A stretch of 64,000 nucleotides of DNA from positions 620,001 through 684,000 of the forward strand of contig CAWJKY010000003.1 in assembly GCA_963843565.1 (NCBI GenBank). The letters run 5' to 3'. The notes beneath the pieces were generated by a model that was not told where the DNA came from, made no database searches, and saw only the letters and a list, made by a program, of their open reading frames with translations. Below, piece after piece: positions 37,949 through 46,913 of this stretch; positions within the stretch are counted from its first letter, which is position 1; each line of letters starts with the position of its first letter. The position numbers and the translations under genes were made by a program. The DNA comes from DASZQY01 sp963843565. Its GTDB lineage: Bacteria; Pseudomonadota; Alphaproteobacteria; Rhizobiales; Kaistiaceae.

Positions 37949-40290
37949 TCCTCGGAACCCGTCGCCCGGATGGCGCGCATGATGGCTTCGGGGGTTGCCG
38001 GCGCGTCAAGGCGCGGGAAGGTCGCCGGCTTCATGCTCAGAATGGCGTCGGTTATCGCGGAGAACACCGAGATCGGCAACATCAGCGGCGGTTCACCGAC
38101 CGCCTTGGAGCGGTAGATGGACTCTTCGCGGTTGCCGCCGCTCTCAAAGAGACGGACACGGAAATCTTCCGGAACGTCCGCCGCCGTCGGGATCTTGTAG
38201 GTGGACGGCGCGTGGGTGGCGAGGCGCCCGGCGGAGTCCCACACCAGTTCCTCGGTGGTCAGCCAGCCCATGCCCTGAACGAAGCCGCCCTCGATCTGGC
38301 CGATGTCGATGGCCGGGTTCAGCGACTTGCCGACGTCGTGGAGGATGTCGACCCGGGTGACGCGCATCTCGCCGGTCATGGTGTCGACCAGCACCTCCGC
38401 GCATGAGGCTCCGTAGGCGAAGTAGTAGAACGGCCGGCCCTGCGCCTTCTCCCGGTCCCAGGTGATCTTGGGGGTCTTGTAGAACCCGGTCGCGGAAAGC
38501 TGCACGCGGCCGACGTGGGCGGCGGTGGCGAGTTCGCCCAGCGACATGGTCGTGTTGCCGACCAGCACCTGCCCGTTGGCGAACTCGACCCGGTCGCGGG
38601 TGACGTTCCACTTCTCCTCGATGAACTCGAAGAGCCGGTCCTTGATGGTGCGACAGGCGGCGAGCGCCGCTTGCGCGTTCAGGTCGGTGCCGGCCGAGGC
38701 CGCCGTCGGCGCGGTATTGGGCACCTTGGCGGTCGACGTGGCGGTGATCTTGACCTTCTCGACGTCGACGCCGAACTCCTCGGCGACCACCTGCGCTACC
38801 TTGACGAAGAGCCCCTGCCCCATCTCGGTGCCGCCGTGGTTGAGGGCGATCGACCCGTCGCGGTAGAGGTGGACCAGCGCGCCGGCCTGGTTGAGGTGGA
38901 TGAGCGTAAACGAGATGCCGAACTTCACCGGCGTCAGCGCGATGCCCTTCTTCAGCACCGGGCTGGTCGCATTGAATTCCTCGATCGCCTGGCGCCGCGC
39001 GCGGTAGTCGCTGGTCAGTTCCAGATCGGCGATCAGTTCGGGCAGGATGTTGTCTTCGACCCGCATGCCGTAGGGCGTGCGGTCGCGGCCGGCGCCGGCG
39101 TAGAAGTTCGCCTTGCGCACGTCGAGCGGGTCCTTGCCGGTCAGGTAGGCGATGTGATCCATCATGCGCTCGGCGAACAGCATGCCCTGCGGGCCGCCGA
39201 AGCCGCGGAAGGCGGTGTTCGAAACCGTATTGGTGCGCATGCGCCGCGTCGTGATCCGGCAGGCCGGGTAGTAGTAGGCGTTGTCGGCGTGGAACATGGC
39301 GCGGTCGACGACACCGAGCGTCAGGTCCTCCGAGTACCCGCAACGCGCCGACAGCGTCACCTCGACGCCGCGCAGTTGCCCGTCGCGGGAGAAGCCGGCG
39401 GCGTAGTCGACCCGGAAGTCGTGGCGCTTGCCGGTCATGGTCATGTCGTCGTCGCGGTCGAGGCGGAGCTTGCACGGCCGGCCGGTCTTCCAGGCGGCGA
39501 GTGCGGCCAGCGCCGCCCACTGGGTCGCCTGGCTTTCCTTGCCGCCGAAGCCGCCGCCCATGCGCCGGACTTCAACCGTCACGGCATTGTCGTCGAGGCC
39601 GAGGACGTGCGCGACCACGCTCTGAACTTCCGACGGGTGCTGGGTGGACGAGTGGACCAGCATGTCGCCGTCCTCGCCCGGGACGGCGAGCGCGACCTGG
39701 CCCTCGAGATAGAAATGCTCCTGCCCGCCGATACGGAACTCGCCGGTCGTCTGGCGCGGTGCCCGGTCGTTTTCCTCGGCCGGCTCGCCTCGCAGAAACG
39801 TGTAGTCGGGCAGCACCTTGGTGCCGGCCACCAGCGCGTCGTCGACGTCGATCGCCGGCATGGTCGGCGCCGTCGCCAGCCGCGCCCGGCGGGCGGCGCG
39901 GCGCGCTTGGTCGCGCGTGTCGGCGACCACGGCGAAGAGCACCTGCCCGTAGAACATCACCTCGCCGGCGGAGATCACCGGATCGTCGCCGAGATCCTTG
40001 GCACCAACGTCGTTCTTGCCGGGGATGTCCTGCGCGGTCAGCACCGCGACCACGCCCGGCGACGATTTGACCGGCTCAAGGTCCATGGACGACACCCGCC
40101 CGGCGGCGATCGGTGCGTAGCCGACCGCGACGTGGAGCGTCCCGATCGGCTCGAGAATATCGTCGATGTACTGGGCGGTGCCGGTGACGTGCTTGACCGC
40201 GCTGTCGTGCGCGATCGGCTGGCGGACCACCGCGAAGCGGTCGGCGCCAACCTGCGCCGGCATGCCAGGACCGGTATCAGCCGGCGGCAT
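37945..40290 (-). CDS. xdhB: Xanthine dehydrogenase molybdopterin-binding subunit XdhB
   Basis: A 781-residue large subunit that hydroxylates hypoxanthine and xanthine to urate. After the small a/b hammerhead domain (VKHVTGTAQYIDDI near 33-46) come molybdenum-cofactor motifs VRRMGGGFGGKE near 240, TAFRGFGGPQG near 340 and GGTEMGQGLF near 485. The catalytic glutamate is Glu733 in KAVGEPPLML. The length matches bacterial two-subunit XDHs. It overlaps xdhA by 14 bases and xdhC by four. Confidence 0.95.
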   Translation of the reverse strand: MPPADTGPGMPAQVGADRFAVVRQPIAHDSAVKHVTGTAQYIDDILEPIGTLHVAVGYAPIAAGRVSSMDLEPVKSSPGVVAVLTAQDIPGKNDVGAKDLGDDPVISAGEVMFYGQVLFAVVADTRDQARRAARRARLATAPTMPAIDVDDALVAGTKVLPDYTFLRGEPAEENDRAPRQTTGEFRIGGQEHFYLEGQVALAVPGEDGDMLVHSSTQHPSEVQSVVAHVLGLDDNAVTVEVRRMGGGFGGKESQATQWAALAALAAWKTGRPCKLRLDRDDDMTMTGKRHDFRVDYAAGFSRDGQLRGVEVTLSARCGYSEDLTLGVVDRAMFHADNAYYYPACRITTRRMRTNTVSNTAFRGFGGPQGMLFAERMMDHIAYLTGKDPLDVRKANFYAGAGRDRTPYGMRVEDNILPELIADLELTSDYRARRQAIEEFNATSPVLKKGIALTPVKFGISFTLIHLNQAGALVHLYRDGSIALNHGGTEMGQGLFVKVAQVVAEEFGVDVEKVKITATSTAKVPNTAPTAASAGTDLNAQAALAACRTIKDRLFEFIEEKWNVTRDRVEFANGQVLVGNTTMSLGELATAAHVGRVQLSATGFYKTPKITWDREKAQGRPFYYFAYGASCAEVLVDTMTGEMRVTRVDILHDVGKSLNPAIDIGQIEGGFVQGMGWLTTEELVWDSAGRLATHAPSTYKIPTAADVPEDFRVRLFESGGNREESIYRSKAVGEPPLMLPISVFSAITDAILSMKPATFPRLDAPATPEAIMRAIRATGSEE

Positions 40291-41776
40291 TGGGGCTCGC
40301 CTCCCGTTGCTTCTCGCGGTGGCCGACGATGCGGGTGCGCGTGCTTGCGGTCCCGGCGACTTCGATCAGCGCCTTGCCGAGCAGCGAGTGCGCCGTCTCG
40401 ATGCGGTAACGGGCGCTGGCGCGGTGATCGTCGAGCGGCTTGAAATCCTCGCGCAGCGCCGCGAAGGCGCGCGCCCAGGCGCGCGAGTCGCGCAAGTTCT
40501 GCCCAACCAGCGCATGCTCGGCCGCGGTGGCGCGCTTGGGGATGCCGGCCATGCCGCCGTAGGCGAGCCGCGCCTCGGTGATCGTCCCCTCCTCGTCGAC
40601 CGCGAAGCGAAACGCGCCCATCACCGACGAGATGTCCTGGTCGAAACGCTTGGTGATCTTGTAGCAGCGGAAGGCGTGCTCGCGGCGCATGTGCGGGATT
40701 GTGATCGAGGTGACCAGTTCGCCCGCCTCGCGCTTCTGCTTGCCGTACTCGATGTAGAACTCCTCGACCGGCATGGAGCGAACGCTCCGCCCCTTGCGCA
40801 GCTCGACGGTCGCATCGAGCGCGATCAGTGCCGGCGGCGTATCGCCGATCGGCGAACCGTTGGCGACGTTGCCGCCGACGGTGCCGTTGGCGCGCACCTG
40901 CTTGGAGCCGAGGCGCCGGAGAAGCTCGCCGAGGTCCGCATCGATCCGGGCCAGGTGCGGTTCGACCTGCGCATAGGTCGCGCCGGCACCGATGATCAGT
41001 TCGTGGCCGGTGTCCTCGACCTTGTCGAAGCCGGCGATCTTGGAGACGCAGATGACCTTGCGGATGTCGCGGAGCTGCTTGGTGATCCAGAGCCCCACGT
41101 CGGTGGCGCCGGCGATGACCACGGCGTCGGGGTGCTTGTCGTAGAGTTCGGCGGCAACGTCGAGGGACGCGGGTGCCGCGAAGAAGGTCTCGTCGTCGCC
41201 GACGAACAGGTCCTCGCCGTCGTTCAGGAAGGTCAGCACGCCGGTCATGTCCTGGGCGCCGTTGCGGAAGCGGTCGCGGCGCGGCGCGGAACAGGCGGCC
41301 AATGCCGCGTCGACGATCGGGCGATAGCCGGTGCAGCGGCAGAGGTTGCCGGCGATGGCGTCGTTCACCTGGCTGCGGGTCACCGCGCCGTCGGTCCCCT
41401 GGTAGAGCGCGAAGATCGCCATGACGAAGCCCGGCGTGCAGAACCCGCACTGCGAAGCGTGGTTCTCGACCATGGCGAGCTGCACGGGGTGAAGCTGGCC
41501 GCCGCTCTGCACGAGATCCTCGACGGTGACCACCTCGGTTCCGTCGATCTGACCGAGAAGCTGGATACAGGCGTTGATCGGCTCGTAAGTGAGCTTGCCG
41601 TTGCGCAGCCGACCGAGCGCGATGGTGCAGGCGCCGCAATCGCCCTCGGCGCAGCCTTCCTTGGTGCCGGTCGAGCCCTCGTTCTCGCGCAGATAGTCGA
41701 GCAGCATCATGGTCGGCGGCACGTCGACGAGTTCGACCAGCCGGCCACGGCGAATGAATCGGATGGTCGGCCGCAT
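40277..41776 (-). CDS. xdhA: Xanthine dehydrogenase FeS/FAD subunit XdhA
   Basis: A 499-residue small subunit that takes electrons from the molybdenum site to NAD. The first 2Fe-2S cluster ligands are Cys42, 47, 50 and 70. The second cluster is bound by Cys110, 113, 146 and 148 (CGFC and CRCTGY). The FAD-binding domain follows, with VIAGATDVGLW near 213 and GTVGGNVANGSPIGD near 290-304. ATG at 41776 shares one base with the uraH stop (TGATG); a TTG one codon earlier is less likely. It is co-transcribed with uraH and xdhB. Confidence 0.94.
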   Translation of the reverse strand: MRPTIRFIRRGRLVELVDVPPTMMLLDYLRENEGSTGTKEGCAEGDCGACTIALGRLRNGKLTYEPINACIQLLGQIDGTEVVTVEDLVQSGGQLHPVQLAMVENHASQCGFCTPGFVMAIFALYQGTDGAVTRSQVNDAIAGNLCRCTGYRPIVDAALAACSAPRRDRFRNGAQDMTGVLTFLNDGEDLFVGDDETFFAAPASLDVAAELYDKHPDAVVIAGATDVGLWITKQLRDIRKVICVSKIAGFDKVEDTGHELIIGAGATYAQVEPHLARIDADLGELLRRLGSKQVRANGTVGGNVANGSPIGDTPPALIALDATVELRKGRSVRSMPVEEFYIEYGKQKREAGELVTSITIPHMRREHAFRCYKITKRFDQDISSVMGAFRFAVDEEGTITEARLAYGGMAGIPKRATAAEHALVGQNLRDSRAWARAFAALREDFKPLDDHRASARYRIETAHSLLGKALIEVAGTASTRTRIVGHREKQREASPNAAG

Positions 41777-42126
41777 CAACTCCCCCGGTACGTCGAATAG
41801 CCGTAGGGCGAGAGCAGCAACGGCACGTGATAATGGTCGGCGGCCTCGGCGACGCCGAAGCGAATCGGCACGACGTCGAGGAAGGCCGGGCGCGGCAATC
41901 CGTCGTTGACGGCGCGCAGGTAGTCGCCGGCGTGGAAGCGCAATTCGTAGACCCCGGCGGAAAACGCGTCGCCTTCCAGGAGCGGGCCGTCGACGCGGCC
42001 ATCGGCGTTGGTGGTCGCCACCTTCAGCCGCTCCGGCGATGCGCCAATCCGGAAAAGCTCGATTGTCAGACCTGCCGCCGGCCGGCCGGAGGCGGTGTCA
42101 AGGACGTGGGTGGTGAGACGGCCCAT
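41776..42126 (-). CDS. uraH: 5-hydroxyisourate hydrolase
   Basis: A 116-residue transthyretin-like enzyme that opens 5-hydroxyisourate to OHCU, between PuuD and UraD. It begins MGRLTTHVLDTASGRPAAGL, which includes the N-terminal catalytic histidine, has the internal RVDGPLL segment with the conserved arginine, and ends with the hallmark YRGS. The reading frame is open upstream into the frameshifted tail of the quinone oxidoreductase, but the ATG at 42126 gives the exact family length. It leads the xdhABC-importer operon on the minus strand. Confidence 0.95.
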   Translation of the reverse strand: MGRLTTHVLDTASGRPAAGLTIELFRIGASPERLKVATTNADGRVDGPLLEGDAFSAGVYELRFHAGDYLRAVNDGLPRPAFLDVVPIRFGVAEAADHYHVPLLLSPYGYSTYRGS

Positions 42127-42314
42127 TGCGACATCGTATCTTGACTTCGAATCCAGCCACCGCCGCGAGATCGGCGCGAGCGCCAACCCCGGACGGCTTC
42201 TCGAACCGCCGGATTGTAAGCCCGTACAATGGATTATGCCGAATTGCTGGGCAAACGCTAATTTTCGGCATGGGCTGGCGCAATTATCGGCAGCGGTTGG
42301 GGAAAACGCAGGCG

Positions 42315-43293
42315 TCAGGGGATCAGCACCGTCGCGCCGACCGTCTGCCGGCTTTCGAGGGCCCGGTGTGCATCGGCCACTGCCTTCAGCGCAAACACCT
42401 GCCCGATGGTGACCTTGACCGTGCCGGCGGCCAGCACGTCGAAGAGCGCCGCCGCTGCGTCCTCCAGGTCCGCGCGCTTGGCGAAGTAGTGCCCGATGGT
42501 CGGACGGGTCGCGAACAGCGACCCCTTCTGCTGGAGCAGCGACGTTCTGGAAGGCCAGCGCCAGCCCCGAGGACTGTCCGAAGGACACCCACAGGCCGGT
42601 CGGCTTCAGGCAATCGAGCGAACCTGGAAACGTGTCGTTGCCGACTGAATCGTAGACCACGTCGACGCCGGCGCCGCCGGTGATCGACTTCACCCGCTCG
42701 ACGAAGTCGCCGGTCCGGTAGTTGATGACGTGAGCGCAGCCGGCAGCCGTGGCGGCTTCGACCTTGTCGTCGGAACCGACCGTCCCGATGACGGTGGCGC
42801 CCAGCGCGGCCGCCCACTGGCAGGCAAGCGTGCCGACACCGCCGGCGGCGGCGTGGAAGAGGATCGTCTCGCCAGCCGCGACCTTGTGGACCCGGCGGAG
42901 CAGCATCTCCGCGGTCAGCCCCTTCAGAAAGGATGCCGCGGCCGTACGATCGTCGACCGTATCGGGCAGCCTGACGACGCGGTCGGCGGGAAACGAGCGG
43001 GTCTCGGCGTAGGCGCCGACCCAGCCCTGGTAGACGACGCGATCGCCGACCTTGAACCCGGTCACCCCCTCGCCGAGGGCGTCGACCACGCCCGCACCTT
43101 CCGAGCCCGGCACAAACGGCAGGCCGCCCGGCGGCGGATAAAGGCCGACGCGGTAGTAGACATCGACGAAATTGACCCCGACCGCCGTCTGGCGAATGCG
43201 GATTTCGCCGGGCGCCGGCTGGGCGAGCGGGAGCTCAACCCACTGCATCACCTCCGGCCCGCCGGTTCGCTCGACGCGTACGACATGTGGCAT
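42315..43293 (-). pseudogene. Quinone oxidoreductase (NADPH:quinone reductase, QOR-like), frameshifted
   Basis: An MDR-superfamily oxidoreductase broken near base 42540. The N-terminal about 251 codons in one frame give a normal QOR: GVNFVDVYYRVGLYPPPGG near 40-58, FHAAAGGVGTLACQWAAALG near 146-165 and DVVYDSVGNDTF near 218. After FQNV the frame turns to nonsense. Shifting by one base restores the family C-terminus, from LLQQKGSLFATRPTI through VKVTIGQVFAL to TVGATVLIP and a proper stop. The reconstructed length of about 326 residues is normal. It is either a recent pseudogene or a sequence error. ATG at 43293 has GGGGAGG nine bases upstream. Confidence 0.85.
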
Positions 43294-43425
43294 GGGCAAT
43301 TCCTCCCCAAGGCGGCCGCGCAGCTACAGTCGTACCGTTGCCGTCCGCGCCCCGGCAAGTCTCAGATGTGGCGACTGCTCATTCACCCAACGATTGATTC
43401 GCAACCGATTACCCGCCGCATTTCG

Positions 43426-43454
43426 TTGTGATGGATACGTTCGGGTGATAGAAT
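43426..43454 (+). promoter_or_regulatory. Candidate promoter of the first subtilisin-like protease gene
   Basis: TTGTGA (43426-43431) and TAGAAT (43449-43454) are 17 bases apart and precede the protease start by about 80 bases, in the 242-base region between divergent genes. The -10 box matches five of six consensus bases and the -35 box four of six. A ribosome-binding site GAGGGA lies five bases before the ATG at 43536. Confidence 0.45.
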
Positions 43455-43535
43455 CCGAATTCTAAACTTGGTTTGACCGGCCTTAGGGGGGCCGATCGGG
43501 GCCCGGTCGGAAACTCAACTGGGCGAGGGAGATTC

Positions 43536-45164
43536 ATGACACATCAACATCACGTCGCCGGAGCTATGATCTGGCGAGGGCTGAAGCCCATTCTCATCGC
43601 GGCGGCCATGGCCGCCGTCGGCATTTCTGCGGGCAACGCGGCCGAGGTATCCGCGGCGTTGGCTCAGAAAGCGCCGGAAGCCGCGACGCTGGCCGCCAAC
43701 GCGGAAGCCGATGGCAGTGTTCGCGTCATCGTGACGTTTGCGTCGACGATCAGTCCGTCGTCGCTCTCGGCGGATGCCGCGTCGATCGACGCGGCCAAAG
43801 CGGCGGTACAGTCAGGCCAGGACGCGATCCTTGTGGATCACTTCGGCTCCGCCACGGCGCTCGACGCCAGCCTGGCGGTGAACCGCATGATCCTGAGCCC
43901 GAGTTTCGCCATCACCGTGACTGCCGGCCAGCTCGAGTTGTTGGCCGCCGATCCCCGCGTCACGAAGATCGTCCTTGACGGCCAGAACTTCCCGACGCTC
44001 CTGCAAACCCTTCCGCAGATCAACAACCCCGCCGCCATCGGCGCCGGCGGTACGGGCTCGGGATATGCGGTCGGCGTCCTCGACACCGGCGTTCAGTCGT
44101 CTCACGTCTTCCTGAGCGGCGGCAAGGTGATCCTGGAGCACTGCTTCTCGACCAACTCCGGCACCTTCGTTTCGCTTTGCGCAAACGGCCTGTCTGAAGA
44201 CATTACGTCGAATCCGCAGGTGCCAGCTTGCCTGAACGGCGCAAGCGAGCTGTGCTATCATGGTACTCACGTCGCCGGCATCGCCGCGGGCTTCTACAAT
44301 GGGGCGGCGCCGGCCGGGTTCCCGACGAACGGTGTTGCTGAGTACGCCAAGATCATCGGCGTTCAGGTCTTTACGCGCGGAACCACGTTGGCGAACTGCG
44401 GCGGCAAGACTCCGCCGTGCATCACCGCCTTCGACTCTGACATCGAGAAGGGCCTGGAGTGGCTTTACAGCGTCTCTTCCAGTCTGCCCGGTGGCGTCAG
44501 GCTCGCTTCGGCCAACATGAGCCTCGGTGACGGCGGGAACAACCCCGGCACCTGCGACGCCGCCCCGGAAAAGACCGGTATCGACCTCCTGCGCAGCATT
44601 GGCGTCGGCACAACCGTCTCGGCGGGCAACGACGGCTTCACGAGCGGTATCTCCTCGCCCGCGTGCGTCTCGACCGCCATCGCCGTCGCCTCCGTCGACA
44701 AGACCGACGTGATCTCGATCTTCTCGAGCATCTCCAATCAGGTTCGGGTGTTCGCGCCTGGTGGCAAGGGTTCGGCAGGAAACGGCACAACCGATGACGT
44801 GCTTTCGTCGTATGCCGACGCCGCCTCGAACACGCTCTTCGCATACCTGGCGGGGACCTCGATGGCCGCGCCGCATGTGGCCGGGGCCATTGCCTCGCTG
44901 CGCTCGGCGTGCGCGACGGCGCTCACACCGACCGGGCTCGACCAGATCATCAGCGCCCTGTCGTCGACCGGTCCGGTGATCACCGATACGCGCCTCGGCG
45001 GTTCGGTCTCGAAGCGGCGCATCGACGTCTACGCGGCGATCGTCAGCCTGTGCTCGGCGCCGCCGCCCGCCAGCGTGGCGATTGATCCGGTGACCCTCGG
45101 GGGCATGAGCCTGCTCGCCATGCTCGGGGTCGGCTTCGGCTTCTGGCGCCGCCGGACCGTCTGA
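43536..45164 (+). CDS. Secreted S8 (subtilisin-like) serine protease with C-terminal sorting tail
   Basis: A 542-residue exported protease. The signal peptide lies within residues 11-36 (ILIAAAMAAVG, cleavage near GNAA). A propeptide of about 110 residues (RVIVTFAS through FAITVTAGQLELLAADPR) resembles I9 inhibitor domains. The catalytic triad is Asp183 in VLDTGV, His242 in HGTHVAG and Ser442 in GTSMAAPHVAG, with Asn365 as oxyanion residue. The last 27 residues read IDPVTL, a Gly-rich hydrophobic segment, then WRRRTV, a membrane-sorting tail layout. The second S8 protease downstream has the same propeptide and tail. It is probably secreted by the adjacent T2SS and processed by the rhombosortase-like protease. 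Confidence 0.88.
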   Translation: MTHQHHVAGAMIWRGLKPILIAAAMAAVGISAGNAAEVSAALAQKAPEAATLAANAEADGSVRVIVTFASTISPSSLSADAASIDAAKAAVQSGQDAILVDHFGSATALDASLAVNRMILSPSFAITVTAGQLELLAADPRVTKIVLDGQNFPTLLQTLPQINNPAAIGAGGTGSGYAVGVLDTGVQSSHVFLSGGKVILEHCFSTNSGTFVSLCANGLSEDITSNPQVPACLNGASELCYHGTHVAGIAAGFYNGAAPAGFPTNGVAEYAKIIGVQVFTRGTTLANCGGKTPPCITAFDSDIEKGLEWLYSVSSSLPGGVRLASANMSLGDGGNNPGTCDAAPEKTGIDLLRSIGVGTTVSAGNDGFTSGISSPACVSTAIAVASVDKTDVISIFSSISNQVRVFAPGGKGSAGNGTTDDVLSSYADAASNTLFAYLAGTSMAAPHVAGAIASLRSACATALTPTGLDQIISALSSTGPVITDTRLGGSVSKRRIDVYAAIVSLCSAPPPASVAIDPVTLGGMSLLAMLGVGFGFWRRRTV

Positions 45165-45191
45165 CCGACTGCATCATCGTTCAAAAAAAAG

Positions 45192-45228
45192 CCGGGCGCA
45201 CCCTCGCGGGTGCGCCCGGTTTTCTTTT
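45192..45228. terminator. Bidirectional Rho-independent terminator
   Basis: CCGGGCGCACCC-TCGC-GGGTGCGCCCGG is a perfect 12-bp stem with a four-base loop, followed by TTTTCTTTT and preceded by a run of eight A. It can therefore end transcription from the S8 protease gene on the plus strand and from the small secreted-protein gene on the minus strand. Confidence 0.9.
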
Positions 45229-45246
45229 CCGGTGGGGCCGACGGCG

Positions 45247-45792
45247 CTACTGGCGTCGCGCGGAGATCCCGACCGGCGGATAGCCACCGACCGCGGGCCT
45301 GTACGTGCAGCTCAATGCGCCCGTATCGCCCGGGCCGGGTCCGCCCGGCACCGGCACGACCACGTTCGGGCCATTCTGGCCGGTCGGCCAATTCTTGTGG
45401 CCGAGGGGCGGCATCACCTGGCAATCGATCGTGTCCGCGGTCCATTGCATGCCGCGCCCGCAGAACGAGCCAACCAGGCTGATTCGCATTGTCGGGCCGT
45501 ACCAAGTCACGCCGAGCGAGCCGCGGCAATTCAGGCCGGCCCCGCGCACGCGATAGTTGCCCTGGCCGCCGTAGACGCAGAACGTCATGTGGTAGGGGCC
45601 GTAGAGTGCCTGGTCGACGCTGTAGCAGCCGCCGACAGGCGCCCCACCACCGCCGCCACCACCACCCGGGGCCGGTACGACCACTTCCGGTGCGTTGCCG
45701 GCAGCGCCAGCCGATTCGACCGCCAGTCCACACGCCATGACGGCCGCAGAAAGAATGGCGATTCCCTTGGCAGCTCTTGAGATCGAAACCAT
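45247..45792 (-). CDS. Small secreted six-cysteine protein with glycine/proline linkers, unknown function
   Basis: A 181-residue exported protein. ATG at 45792 follows GGAGG by seven bases and starts a signal peptide (hydrophobic core IAILSAAVMACGLAV, likely cleavage after SAGAA near 31). The mature protein starts with a Pro/Gly-rich linker with eight consecutive glycines, then has a compact domain with cysteines at 56, 72, 89, 111 and 124 and a last one at 162 after another Pro/Gly stretch. The even number suggests three disulfides and an extracytoplasmic location. I do not recognise the domain. It lies convergent to the first protease and next to the LuxR-type regulator, so it may be a further T2SS cargo. 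Confidence 0.7.
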   Translation of the reverse strand: MVSISRAAKGIAILSAAVMACGLAVESAGAAGNAPEVVVPAPGGGGGGGGAPVGGCYSVDQALYGPYHMTFCVYGGQGNYRVRGAGLNCRGSLGVTWYGPTMRISLVGSFCGRGMQWTADTIDCQVMPPLGHKNWPTGQNGPNVVVPVPGGPGPGDTGALSCTYRPAVGGYPPVGISARRQ

Positions 45793-45899
45793 CGTCGTAC
45801 CTCCAAAAGGCTTGAGTCTCGTGCACTCTGCGCCCCGATACCTGAACCGGAGTTGAACCGCCAGTTCACCTCCTGTCGGCCGTCCCGGATTGGCCGGTT

Positions 45900-46784
45900 T
45901 CAGCCCGTTCGCCGCCGGATCGTCGAGGGCGCCCGCCATTCGGTCGTCATCGGCACGCCGCCTTCGCGCCGCCCCCGGTGCAGCCTGGGGTCCGAAGTCC
46001 GTTCCCGTTCCCGCGACAGGGACCCGCGGCCGGCGAACCGCGCCTGGAGCGCCGCACGGCTGTTCACGTCGAAAAGCCGATAGAGACCGACGACGACCTT
46101 GTGCAAGGTCGAGCGGGCGATGCCGATCTCCTTCGCGATGGCGTCCTCGCTGCCCCCTTCCAGGAGGAGCCGCAGCGTCTGGTGCTGGCGCGGCGTCAGC
46201 CGCATCACCGGGTCGCGGGAATCGGCAAGCCGTGTCCCGATCAGCGGCGTGAGCTCCGCCGCCAGGATGCGCAGGAGCCGCCGCTCGCGCGCGCCGAACG
46301 GCTTGTCGTCGAGGCTTCGAATGCAGCTGATCATGTTCGACCGTCCCCCGACATCGCCCGGGATGAGCGTGATCGCGAGGAGCTGATCGCCGACACCGAT
46401 GGGCTCCATGTATTTCTTGAACGCCGCGTTCTGGAAGTAGGCGTCGTGCCCCATGATCCCGACCGCGGAGGCGACCAGCGTCGGGCCCGCCCGCGCGTCG
46501 ATCGCGGCGCGAAGGGGATCGGTCCGGTTGCCGCCCTCCAGCTGGTAGCGCACAAACCCCGCCTGTTGCTCGGGGCTCACCCAGCCAATGTCCACGACAT
46601 GTAGCGCCCGCGCCTTGGTCGCATCGAACATGTCGCGAAATTCGCCGTTGATGACGATCGGCGCGGCGACGAGATCGCGCACACCGTTGCCAAGCCGGTG
46701 CCGCCAGCCATCGGGATCGGCACCCACCTGCAAACATGAATCGATAATGCGGTAGACCCGCCTCAGGTCATGTAATCGAAGCAT
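45900..46784 (-). CDS. LuxR-type HTH transcriptional regulator
   Basis: A 294-residue regulator. Residues 196-250 form a GerE/LuxR helix-turn-helix (LTPRQHQTLRLLLEGG, then DAIAKEIGIARSTLHKVVVGLYRLF). The N-terminal 190 residues look like a GAF/PAS-type sensor but lack recognisable acyl-homoserine-lactone motifs, so the signal is unknown. A basic, disordered tail of about 45 residues follows the HTH. Its start is 129 bases from the divergent second S8 protease gene. It is placed to control the protease and secretion genes, though that is inferred from position. Confidence 0.82.
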   Translation of the reverse strand: MLRLHDLRRVYRIIDSCLQVGADPDGWRHRLGNGVRDLVAAPIVINGEFRDMFDATKARALHVVDIGWVSPEQQAGFVRYQLEGGNRTDPLRAAIDARAGPTLVASAVGIMGHDAYFQNAAFKKYMEPIGVGDQLLAITLIPGDVGGRSNMISCIRSLDDKPFGARERRLLRILAAELTPLIGTRLADSRDPVMRLTPRQHQTLRLLLEGGSEDAIAKEIGIARSTLHKVVVGLYRLFDVNSRAALQARFAGRGSLSRERERTSDPRLHRGRREGGVPMTTEWRAPSTIRRRTG

Positions 46785-46913
46785 CGCCCAACTCCCGCGT
46801 TCAGATTCTCACAAGACCCGCCTGACGCGCAACTTTTCCCTCTATTCGGTCCATTGCCGCCGACACGGACTCCCGCCCGTAATGGCCTCCTTTCACCGCC
46901 TTGGGGGGGCGCG

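Noticed and set aside
38515..40443. 642-codon open frame on the plus strand opposite xdhB
   Set aside because: It is antisense to a gene with complete molybdenum-cofactor motifs. The translation is rich in Arg/Gly/His/Asp runs, typical of shadow frames in GC-rich DNA.
41776..43299. A 507-codon fusion of quinone oxidoreductase with 5-hydroxyisourate hydrolase
   Set aside because: The middle part is out-of-frame nonsense caused by the frameshift at about 42540. Each protein has its own proper end or start.
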